64,000 nt of DNA, taken from contig NC_037595.1 of assembly GCF_003073045.1 (NCBI RefSeq), positions 992,001 through 1,056,000 of the forward strand, read 5' to 3'. The position numbers and the translations under genes were made by a program. Below, one piece after another: positions 46,701 to 55,664 of the stretch (its first letter is position 1; each line of letters begins with the position of its first letter). The notes under the pieces are model-generated. The model had not been told where the DNA came from and did not search any database. It saw nothing but the letters and a program-made list of their open reading frames with translations. Origin of the DNA: Pomacea canaliculata (taxonomy: Eukaryota; Mollusca; Gastropoda; Architaenioglossa; Ampullariidae).

Positions 46701-49700
46701 ACCTTTGTGCAGCATCTACGCATAGTTGCAGCCGGCTTTCGAGGCATGGTAGGGAACGGCCTCGAATGCAGAGAGCAAAGTCATCTACATATAACGAGGC
46801 CTCAAAACCGGGACAAACATGTTTCAAGATGGAGTCGATTTTTATATTGAAAAGAGTTGGAGGAAGAATGCTGCCCTGAGGGATGCCCATTTCCTGTTCC
46901 CGAGGATCAGATAAAATAGATCCCACTCTTATTTGAAAGAGGCGATGTGAGAGAAAATGTTTGATGAAGAGTGGCATACGATCCCGGAAGCTAAGGGCAT
47001 GGAGGTCCAGCAGAATACCCTGCTTCCAGGTAGTGTCGTATGCCCTCTCTAAATCAAAAGCCGGGTCCGGCTAGTAAAGCACTCGTCAACAAAATGCTTG
47101 GAGCATAACATGTCCCACTCTCTGGGCTCCCAAAGCCTTTTTGTTTTGGGATCGAGCCTTTTAATTTGTAAGACCCATTCTTTTTGTAAGGCCTTGTCTT
47201 TAGGAAAGTAATGAAAAGACAATGTCGAATCTTTTCCCACCTTTTCGTGGCAATCGGGTGCAGCACATTCTCCAGGCATGGTTCGGTCGCACTGGTAAAC
47301 AATCCAACTGATGATGATGATTGATGATTGATGATGATGATGATGATGATGATGTCGATTTGTAATGCGCAGGTATCCATTCCGAAGAATGCTCATTGCG
47401 CAGAAAAAAACAAAAGAAACTGAAACATCATAAGGTCACGTGACCGAGAACGAGACTTCGTCGAAGCAAACGACAGTCCCGTGTAATTTCTCTTATTAAA
47501 CACAACATTCTAATAAAAACATTCAACTTTTTCCACATGAACAGACATGAAAATAGACGAGATTCAAATCGATCCTACTATTTATGAGTTTCTAAGCAGT
47601 TTTATTTTCCCTTGAGTATCCCTTAGCAGAAGGCTTGTGTAAGTGGTGTATTTGTGTCGCCATTCGTGTGCTGGGTAAGTGTGCGTATGGCATATTACAA
47701 TGAAATTCAGGTAATACAGAAACAACGCAATTGCAAACAGTATCATTGTAGTCGAATATCGCTAAGTCTCTTTTAAATCCTTTTATAGTACCTCTAAGCA
47801 CGCATGTACGTAGAGAAAGATGAGAGGTTGGGGGTGAGGATAGGGCATGAATCGACTGGAGAATGGTTTCTTGTTGATGCAGTCAAGGCACACAATCGAC
47901 ATCTTTTCTGGCAGACAGCCGGACAAACAGGCAAATTCGTAAGTTGAAAGAGAAAACACAGGTACATTGTATAAATTCTTGATAAAATTTAATGCTTTAA
48001 AACTCGCACCAAGAAAACCCCCACTGTTATGGTTCAGATCTGTCCACGAGCTAGCTGAATGAAGACGATGGAACACCTGTTGTCATTTACTCCTGGTGAC
48101 CCGAGAGAAGTTTTCTAGTGGCATTACATGGGTACCTAGGTATTTTCTCCCCTCATTATTTCGACTCTTGATTGTAGTTTGTTACGGTAATATGTTCTAG
48201 TGTGACCCTGGACATTTTATGCAAAAGAATATCACTTACTATGAGGCTGTCAAATCTGGTAGCGAAATATAGACAAAAGTATGCTAGTTAGCTGTTCTAA
48301 TATCGCCATAAAGGAGTGTTCTTGACGGAGCACCTTGGTGAGTGGCTCTTCTAGCGGAGTTGACTGACTGCAGCATAGATCCAGTCGACGAACCTAACTA
48401 TGTAAGTATAGAAGCCAGGTTGACCAGGCTGGCCGCAGCCAAATCCACTGGACACAATTCCAAACAAGTAGTAGGTCTCTAGTGGGGTGTTCAGCTTGCA
48501 CATTAGTGGACTGCCAGAGTCACCCTGCAAAAGAACCAAATGTCCAGAAAGATCTTTGGACGTCGCATGTGGGTCATGGTACAATGTATTGGTCGTCGCC
48601 ATCCAATCATCTTTCGTTCTAATAAAGTAATGTAGATTTCTATTCAGTTTCGAAATGTCCATTATTGCCAAGCGTTCTGAATCAGTCTTCAGTTCCCATG
48701 CTCCCTAAGTTGTTCGAACTTCGCATGAGCACTTCTTTGATTTTCATCCGGAAAAGAATGGTTCACAATCGTCAGACGACGGTTTCTCAGAAATATACAT
48801 TATATAGGAATAACTTGAAATTAACAATCATGGCTAAGAGATAAGAGCAAAAAAAAAAAAAAGCCAAATATCATTTCTTTGTTCATTAAGTGATACAACA
48901 ATAGAAAAATGGTGGATTCAGTTTTTCTTTATTTCTCACCAGTGGCAGTCAGAACTGAAAATTTCTGTGGATCCCTATAACACTCAAAGGTCTAAATAAG
49001 AAGATTGAATTTTTGTTATCGCGATAAATTAGAGACAATGTTAAAGATATATTTATATATGTTGTGGTTCTTTAAAGATTTCAACTATTATAAACAAAGA
49101 TTTTATATCCTTTTTACCGATATTTTAAAATGAGTTTTTTTTCCTTACTCGACATGCATCCTTGCCTCCTGCGGTACCGTTTGCTGCGCAGATGACCCCT
49201 GGGGTCAGGTAAATACTAATATTGTAGGGTGTGGTGGCCTGGAATGTCTGGAGACACGTCTCAGCTGTGTATGTTTGGATTTCTTCAAACATCAGTTGCT
49301 CAGCCACTGGGCCCGTGACTTCAACAAACGTAAAGCCAGACGAATGCTGTTAGCAATCGCTGTTGAGAATATTTTCAGTGACAAGAACTTTTAGAATAAA
49401 AATATTTCCTCGTGAAACCATTAAAGCTTGTGCAATACTGTCGATCTTCATCACAGGCGCTTTGCGTTTGACAAGCTGTTATAGATACAATTACAATTAC
49501 TATTGCATGCAAATTGATAAGAATTCTCGCAGTCAATGATCTTAATCATCTTCTAACAATATCATTTACCTGACAAGAATTTTTACTGGTATCTCCCCTA
49601 ACATTCAACCGTTTTTGAAAGTACACATGGACAAGTATTCTCATATGCAGCCTGATAAAACCATCTTTCAGCAGTAAGCATTAAATTGGCAAAGTTCTCA

Positions 49701-52700
49701 CAGGAAATAGTGCCGTATCCGGCCAGCGTGCAGGGCGAGGGCAGGTCAGCGACTGAAGGTGGTAGACACACCGGAGACACGTAGTCGGTGTAGGTGAGCG
49801 GGCTCTCTAGCAGCAGGACCGCGATGTCGTTGACTGAAAAATAATGTTGACTCAAAAAATAACGCTCGTGAAACACGCGACACGCCTGCCGAGACTGCGT
49901 TTTCTGCTGCAAACTTTAGATTTTTACATTAAACATACCAATGTCATTTTCTAAATACTGTCAGTCGCACGTTCTCCTTATACGTTACCGGGATCATTGG
50001 TTTGAATAAAAAAAGAATTTTCGTTAATTTATTGATCGATTTATTTTGATTTACGTATAAAATTAAAACGCACTACATGTATTTTGTTATAATAATTGTC
50101 AAGATGTTTTCTAACACATGTGCTTGTGAAGCAGCACGTACCACCCTCCTCCCTTCCTAGTCCTGCCATAGCAAACAAAATTCAGACTTACTCAAAAGAC
50201 TCGGGTCGTAATTTTCGTGGCGCTTGCCTCTCACCACGCGAACCCTTTGTTCTGAGCGATCCACCCGCTCCAAGTCTGTGTACAACTTGCCAGCGATCAC
50301 TTCGAAGCCACGGTCAGTCAGTAAGTTGTCCTCAACCTGCCTTCTCGGACCAGAAGCACAAACTTATATACAAGTGGACCATAACCTTAAACATACATGC
50401 AATCCAAACAAACACAAGCGCGCCCAGACGTAGACTTACTCTCATATACAGATATCTTAGAAATAGTCATGGAAAATTTTACCCTTTGCCAAGCTTAGTA
50501 TACTTAGCATTAACAATTTTTTTTATAAAGAACCTGTCTATATATCTATTGTGTGCATTTAAAATGAGAAAAATCAAATTAGTATAGAGTGACCGCAATA
50601 TCTGGTTAATTATGTATGATAATTGCACCTTTACCTCCCCAGTCAATTACTGTACATTACTCTTGTCATTCTAGATTATAATATGATTTTACAATTATGT
50701 TTTCTTTCCTTTTGTGTGGCAATGGCTCGTGATAAGTAGATAGAACTAAAAAAAATAACAACAATAATAATGGTAATAATAATAATGCAAAATTTTTAAA
50801 GTACATACTCACACTCACACTAAGGAGCATGCTCTTGGCGTTTAAGAACAAGAACGAAACATGCACAGCAAAAGAGGGTCAGGAAAACAAAACATTTGAG
50901 CTATAAAAGAATAAGCAACCGTACTAAACGAAGAATAAAATCAAATACAGAAAAACACAAAATGGAACCAAATAATAAGAACAAGAGCTGAGAGTAACAT
51001 GATATTGTAAAAGGAAGGGTGTGACAAAGGACTAGCATGGTGGGAAAGGGTGTAAGGAGCAATGTTTACGGAAGAGGTGCGTTTTCAGTGCAGTTTAACG
51101 GATTCAATAGTAGGTAGATGGCGGGTATGGAAAGGGAGAGAGTTCTATTATTTACCTGCACAATAACTTGTACTGGTATCAGAGTGAGACAGCCGGTGGA
51201 GTGGAGCAGTACAGCTGCGATCATCAGCATATGATTGATGAGAAACATTATGAGACTGGATACAAGATGAAAGTGGCTTCATATACAGAATAAACAGAAC
51301 TTGGTCGAGTACTGAGCCTTGAGGGACGCCACAAGAGACTGAAGCAGGGCGAGATGTTTGACTATCAACAAACACAGTCTGTGTCCTATCAGTGAGACAG
51401 GAGTTGAACCCCACTAGTGCAGGTCAAGAAATCACGCAGAGGGTGTGTAGTGTATGAAGGAGCAGAGAGTGGTCCATGGTGTCAAATGCAGCAGACAGAT
51501 TCAGAAGAATTAAGGCAAAAAACATCACCACTGTCAAGGGCAGATAATATGTCGATGGTCACTTTAATTAGAGTAGTTTCAGTACTGTGAAAAGATCTAT
51601 ACGCTGACTGAGGATAGGGGATGAGCTGATGCTCTTGTAAGTAGGCCCACAGCCAGGCCTGACGAGAGGGGGGGACAGGGGGGGTCTGGTGTACCCGGGC
51701 CCGCGGCTGTCAAGGGGGCCCGGTCTTGGTCAGTGGATTTTTTTTTACATTATATACTGGGAAAATAATTTACGATTACAAGTACAAGGGGCCCGGAGAG
51801 GTCGTCTGTCCCGGGGCCCGGGCTGGCTCTCGGCGGCCCTGCCCAGCGGCACAGCGCGGAGTAGGTCCAATCTGTCCGACTCGTCGGCAACCAGGCAACC
51901 ATGTTTTGATGAACATTCATAACATCTTTTTATTTATAATAATAACTGCTAATATTTACGATTTAAATGGCTCAACATCGCTGATTTTACAGACTCATCC
52001 TAAGCATCCAATGCTACGACAGTTTGTTGACTGATGAGTCTGTTCTCATCATCGCCACTGAAATGTTGCTAAAGTTTCACATGAAATGTTGTTGTACAGC
52101 TGCAGACAACTGTCCAGCTGGCTGGCGAAAGTACAAGCACAGCTGCTATGTCTTCATCTCCGAGTCTCTCACCTATGCAGAAGCAATGGTAAAATGCATA
52201 TTTTTATTGTTTGGATTAAAAATGTCACAGCACTAATAATACATATCTGAAGAAAGAAAATTTACAGAAGTTGGTAGCCTTATATTAAAAACTACCAAGC
52301 TTAAAAAAGACATATAGTGATTACAAAGAAAAGAAATTGGTCAATTGTTTGAGTAATATTTTACATTCAATAAAAGAACATCCGTCACAAACTGGAATTA
52401 ATATTTTTAAATAATAGGTAAGACAGTAATAATTGTGCATTTTATGTCGATTTATAGTATATCTAATGTTTCACATGTTGGCCGTTCACTTCTCCTCAGA
52501 TTAAATTAAGCACTCAGAGCATTACAGGAAACTTTATAAACTGTTTGCTTATTTTAAGTACGATACCGGTTTTAGTCTAACATTGTAAAACACAATTTCG
52601 TTTATAATTATCGATAGTGTGTGATACAGCACAGTAAACTGTAGCAAGTAATGAAGAATATTGTTCAAAAGTGATGCTGTTCTTGTAACTGCATTTAATC

Positions 52701-53699
52701 TCAAGTTTGCTATTACTAATTAAATTGTCAAAAACTATATTTTCAATCAGCGAATCTGCAATATGCTCCGAGCTGAAATTGTAGAAATCAACTCTGAAGA
52801 GGAACACTCTTTCATTGGCAGTCTCCTGGATTTAAATAAGGGTAGGAAAAATTCTGCATACTCAATTGATTATGATTAAAATACACACAAATTATACAGA
52901 AATTAAAAACTAACATGACAAAAAACCTTTGTTTAAGTAATGTGAAGTCAAGAATTTCATTAGTGCATTGTTAAGCGAAAAGAAATCGAAATGTCAGCTC
53001 AGAAAGGCCGCCAACGGACATCATTGGGAAAACAGAAAAAAACACAAACCAGTGAAAGACACCAACTCTGTGAAATAGGCCTTTTGTCCTTCTGTCTAGT
53101 GTACCATACCATCACCTTCACCTAACACTAAGCATCATCTCATATAAAGAATATAATCAGGTTGTTAATGCTATTTGTTTACAGCAACTCATATTTGGAT
53201 CGGAATGAACGATCTAATTCAGGAGGGCACGTGGGTATCAGCCAGCAGTGGAACACCAGTGAACTTCACTAAGTGGATTCATGGTGAACCAAACGACGCT
53301 TCTGGGAAAGAGGATTGTGCAGATTACCATAACGACCATAAAGCGTGGAACGACATTACTTGTGGTTATAAAAACAAGTTCGTCTGTGAATCAAGTAAGA
53401 TGCTGTAGCCTCCGTTCCTCCAATTCTTGTCACTATAATTCCAGAATTGAATCTTTCAGTAGGAGGACAAATAAACATTAAACTATACCACAACCTATAT
53501 TGTATTAATCATGTTGGAGTTGTATATAAAAAATGGTTAAAATTTTTAAAGCAAGTTATTTTCAAATTGAAAGGAACGTTTTTTGTAAATAATTGTTGTA
53601 GACGAGCCAGGAGTAAATAAAAGATCAGCTTCCAATTCATTGTTTAAACTCTCACCAGTCCTGGCACAGAGTGGACTTTGGATAGTTAGCATCAATTAG
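40715..53699 (+). CDS. CTL-7 (unit D2): C-type lectin with EPN site, interrupted by a 9.4-kb insert in intron 1
   Basis: Exons 40715-40784, 52100-52188, 52751-52841, 53185-53394 and 53602-53699 splice to one 185-residue frame. Exons 1 and 3 are identical to CTL-6. CTLD landmarks: CPAGWRKYKHSCYVF, ICNMLRAEIVEINS, WIGMND, WIHGEPNDASGKEDCADY, AWNDITC. The gene should be functional if the 11.3-kb intron 1 is removed; all its splice sites are intact, but no expression evidence exists here. Exon 5 has one extra T relative to CTL-6, so its tail is different and longer (NEPGVNKRSASNSLFKLSPV... to a TAG at 53697-53699). As in CTL-6, unspliced exon 4 ends CESSKML (stop 53406-53408) with AATAAA at 53470-53475. 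Besides the 9.4-kb insert, intron 1 carries about 1.4 kb (40978-42378) absent from CTL-6 and CTL-8. Confidence 0.88.
41940..42340. repeat. Diverged copy of linker L inside CTL-7 intron 1
   Basis: Order-preserved similarity to 32340-32710 (ACGAATCGGTAAGTAGG, TTTGCCTACTT, TTTAAAAGGAAGTA), much more diverged than the other L copies. It suggests an older duplication or gene-conversion tract; the neighbouring 40978-41940 has no recognisable content. Confidence 0.5.
42423..42430. repeat. Left 8-bp target-site duplication CCCAGCGG
   Basis: Exact match to 51842-51849 at the other end of the 9.4-kb insert. The same 8 bases occur once, uninterrupted, at 36890-36897 (D1) and 57284-57291 (D3). Confidence 0.9.
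42431..42731. mobile_element. Short hAT-like element A, copy a
   Basis: Starts CAGGCCTGACGAGAGGGAGG and ends CTCTCGGCGGCCCTG. The interior has a pyrimidine tract and ACACCCAAGCATTACGCATG. Copy b (51654-51841) is the same element with about 110 internal bases missing. No coding capacity. Confidence 0.8.
43155..44954. mobile_element. hAT-like element C nested in element B
   Basis: Flanked by ACCTCGGG at 43147-43154 and 44955-44962, a site present once in the CTL-8 copy of element B. Ends TAAGGTGGTCAGACG and CGTCTGGTCACTTT are near-perfect inverted repeats of the GGTGACCAGACG type seen in some animal hAT families. Both ends carry GGGACA/GGACAC-type motifs close to the terminus. No convincing transposase frame in the 1.8 kb. 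Confidence 0.8.
43786..43925 (+). mobile_element. Fragment of short element A nested in element C
   Basis: CAGGGTATCTGGTGTAACCG, GGGGCCCGGCCTTGGTCA and GAACACCCAAGCATTACACC follow the order of element A copy a (42431-42610) with about 80% identity by eye. Right boundary unclear. Confidence 0.65.
45046..47066 (-). mobile_element. 5'-truncated I/Jockey-type LINE with RT and RNase H
   Basis: Minus strand, starting in RT motif A (AFDLERAYDTTWKQGILLDL, 47060-47000), then GIPQGSILPPTLFNIKIDSI, the catalytic YVDDFALC, and thumb segments to YGSIIYG at about 46370. After a frame change the polyprotein goes on with LKILDPIRHQGLRLCLVAF and an RNase H domain with the expected acidic residues: FTDGSKG, TAELHAILLALQHA, IISDSLSALQAL and HSDIPGNVRADQAAKAA. 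A second frame change near 45340 precedes LRGEPPPACPWCKGNFNVLH and LINCPELQTI, a terminal zinc-knuckle-like region ending at 45065. Only two frame changes and no in-frame stop otherwise point to a young copy. The 3' UTR probably continues across the inserted element B to 42732-42760. Confidence 0.88.
47068..47279 (-). pseudogene. THAP-domain exon, truncated by the LINE
   Basis: From the ATG at 47277-47279 the minus strand reads MPGECAAPDCHEKVGKDSTL, FHYFPKDKALQKEWV, KRLWEPREWDMLCSKHFVDE and CF. The pattern C-x4-C ... W ... P ... C-x2-H-F is the zinc-coordinating THAP fold, a sequence-specific DNA-binding domain found in host THAP proteins and P-element-like transposases. The domain is complete up to the CF motif, but the frame runs at once into LINE sequence and stops (SRTRLLI). 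No second THAP exon is seen. It may be a captured host exon or part of another transposon; which one is not decidable here. Upstream lie an ATG microsatellite and a 12-bp palindrome GGTCACGTGACC (47434-47445). Confidence 0.75.
47309..47354. repeat. (ATG)n microsatellite
   Basis: Imperfect then perfect ATG units just upstream of the THAP start on the minus strand; explains the poly-His and poly-Ile frames there. Confidence 0.9.
47446..48350. other. Spacer between THAP exon and protease
   Basis: No domain recognised. A minus-strand frame at 47783-48076 has several cysteines (CLSGCLPEKMSIVCLDC) but no splice or paralogue support. May include the protease 3' UTR. Confidence 0.4.
48351..50336 (-). 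CDS. Trypsin-like (S1) serine protease, 3' four exons only
   Basis: Minus-strand exons 50336-50192, 49833-49702, 49318-49149 and 48524-48351 join in one frame with canonical sites. The reading is VEDNLLTDRGFEVIAGKLYT, HENYDPSLL/INDIAVLLLESPL (catalytic Asp in NDIAVL), GYGTIS/FTGPVAEQLMFEEI, GGKDACR/GDSGSPLMCK (catalytic Ser), then SSGFGCGQPGQPGFYTY, FVDWI, stop. Asp six residues before the catalytic Ser (DACRGDS) and the Gly residues near the C-terminus predict trypsin-like Arg/Lys preference. The usual Trp in SWG is Ser. The upstream exon with TAAHC, the activation site and the signal peptide are not found in the 1.3 kb before the insert boundary at 51841. So this is a truncated gene with intact exons, inside the composite insertion. 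Confidence 0.85.
50735..51640 (-). mobile_element. Decayed CR1-like LINE fragment
   Basis: Minus strand: QSAYRSFHSTETTLIKVTID (about 51620-51555), LILLNLSAAFDTMDHSLLLH (about 51515-51455), LTDRTQTVFVDSQTSRPASV and CGVPQGSVLDQVLFILYMKP (about 51395-51275), a damaged YADD motif near 51210, then after an internal deletion NSLPFHTRHLPTIESVK (51145-51095) and a 3' UTR ending in ATT-type repeats. There is one frame change at about 51515 and one stop at about 51430. Located beside copy b of element A. Confidence 0.85.
51654..51841. mobile_element. Short hAT-like element A, copy b (internally deleted)
   Basis: Same ends as copy a and the same orientation; the middle ~110 bases are gone. Its right end abuts the right-hand target duplication CCCAGCGG, while its left flank (CCCACAGC) does not match. 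Confidence 0.85.
51842..51849. repeat. Right 8-bp target-site duplication CCCAGCGG
   Basis: Identical to 42423-42430. Sequence of unit D2 resumes here exactly where D1 and D3 continue. Confidence 0.9.
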
Positions 53700-54370
53700 C
53701 AGGCTTTTCTTAAGCTTTATTGTTGACGTTTATCAGCCACCTGCTACACAAAGGACAGTTTATTTTGCTGGGTCACATGGGAGGTCACATGTAAAGTCCA
53801 CTGTCCACCGTGCATGTTGGTTTTGTGATTTACCAGAGACATTTTCAGAGTTCAATGAGGCATTGGTTCTGGACTAGTTTTTGTTTGCCGGCTACCAATT
53901 ACGAATCTGGAATCCATTTAGCATGAATGGATTAGTACTAACTTGCTTACATAATACTTGGTAACACTATTACTAGCGTTGATGTCCAAACCTGTAGAAG
54001 CATTACCGTAACATCAAGTAATTTCTCTGACAGGGTATACTGAGAAGTGAACCAGGGAAGCGGCGTCTACAGACTCGGAGTTTGCAGGGCCATTATTTTA
54101 TTGTAATTTATAATTTTATTTTAGTTTACACCGGCTTTAAAGTAAACAAAATAGCCCACCAGAGCACTAGCATCTCTTTTGTCGTGAGCGATGCCTCTTT
54201 ATAGAAGGTGAATTTGTAGAGGAACTCTTGATGATCAGAAATAAGAGTAGAAAGACTAGCAGTGGGTAAGGTCAAGGAAGCGTCTGATTACAATCAGTCA
54301 TTGATTTCATCGATACATCAATGAGGGGAAAGCTGAATTGAGGTTGCCAATAGCTTACTTCCTTTCTCTC

Positions 54371-54560
54371 CGGCAAGCGGAAACCTGAGTGGTTAGAGCT
54401 CTGGCATCGGAAGTGACAGCGCGCTGGTTCAATACCCGATTAGCGCAGAAAACTTTGCCCTGGTCATGAGAAGAAAGAGGTCTCTAACACCTCATCCCAC
54501 AAAGACCTTTAAAAGCTAGGGAATCACCTCTCCCTTTTACTCCCTTTCCCTCTGTAATTT
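54371..54560 (+). mobile_element. tRNA-derived SINE in D2
   Basis: Same insertion as 39425-39620, with A- and B-box-like sequences present (GAGTGGTTAGAGC, GGTTCAATACC). Confidence 0.75.
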
Positions 54561-54692
54561 CAATACTGTTGTTGAACGATAATTTAACAATTTTAATAAA
54601 TCTTTTGTACTTGGCTGTTTTGTCAGTTTTTATGAGAAGTCGATTGTGTGTCTGAGTAGCACTTTGTGATGACTACGAAATGACAACAGTAT

Positions 54693-55375
54693 TTGTATAT
54701 CTTTGAATCAAGCAGTGTAACCACAAAAGTTTTTGTGATGTTTATGTGTTAAATTATGTTTTTTACTGTCTTCTCAGACAACTTCGTCTAAGGCGATAAC
54801 ATTGATTCCTAATACCACTTTAGAATTTTACAATGTGTTACAGCTATAGAAATAGCAATGATAAAAAACACAAAACAAACAAAAAGCAAGGAATGTATAA
54901 ATATAACCTCTTGTTCACTTCTTTCCTCCATCCTTCTCCACTTATTACCATACAATGGACGAACCACAGTATCATTTCCTGCAGCAAACTTCCACCATCA
55001 ATAGTTATTAGCGAGGTTGTAATGCCCGCTAATGAAATTTCGACCGGTTAAAAAAAAAATTGCATTTTCCAATCTACAACAAAAACAACTATCTGTGATA
55101 CTTTATTTGAAAGAGTATTTGAAATACATGTACGTGGTGTAAATGTTCACTAATATACATTTTGTTTTCTTGTAGAAAAACAGAAAAACTGTCGCTGGAC
55201 AGGACAGATACTTCACAAATCGGAAAGTAGGTGAAAAATGATACACGATGAAAAACACTGATGAAATATATAGATACAAAAAGTTCAAAGCAGGTATATA
55301 TGTAATATTAGTCTATACATTTTAATTACTGTTTTCTCTCATTTTAGTTTTTTTGTGTGTGTGTACAAATCAAAT
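54693..55375. repeat. Linker repeat L (copy 3)
   Basis: Near-identical to 39745-40425; separates D2 from D3. Confidence 0.9.
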
Positions 55376-55664
55376 GGAAGATGGGTGAAGGGTGGGGCAG
55401 TCCCACCCGCTGCTCCAAGCTGGCGCTGGCACTGCAGTGTGTACAGTACCTGCAACATTTGGAAGGAAGAAGACGAGACCTTATCATCATGTCGCTGCTT
55501 TGACGGAGTATTACTGACAACTTATCTTCAGATAATCTTTTCACAAGGTCACATTTTATCTTTATTAGTCAACCGACGACAATAATTGCATTTCCTCCTC
55601 TCCGGTAAATGAAATATTTGAGTGACTGCCATCGGTACTGTCAGTGCTGAGACTGCTGCAAGAA

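Larger units (their letters stand above)
42431..51841. mobile_element. Composite hAT-like insertion carrying gene fragments
   Basis: A 9,411-bp block in intron 1 of CTL-7. Its outer ends are the left end of one hAT-like short element (copy a) and the right end of a second copy (b) in direct orientation. Outer terminal repeats are CAGGCCTGACGAGAG and CTCTCGGCGGCCCTG (11 of 15 complementary), and the 8-bp duplication CCCAGCGG is perfect. Neither inner end forms a matching duplication on its own. Contents left to right: copy a, LINE with nested hAT elements, THAP exon, protease exons, CR1 fragment, copy b. No transposase gene is visible, so it would have moved with enzymes supplied in trans. Alternative: a single short element inserted first and then recombined with another copy flanking this cargo. 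Confidence 0.75.

Noticed and set aside
47049-47396. His-rich N-terminus in front of the THAP domain
   Set aside because: Encoded by the ATG microsatellite; the internal ATG at 47277-47279 is the more plausible start.
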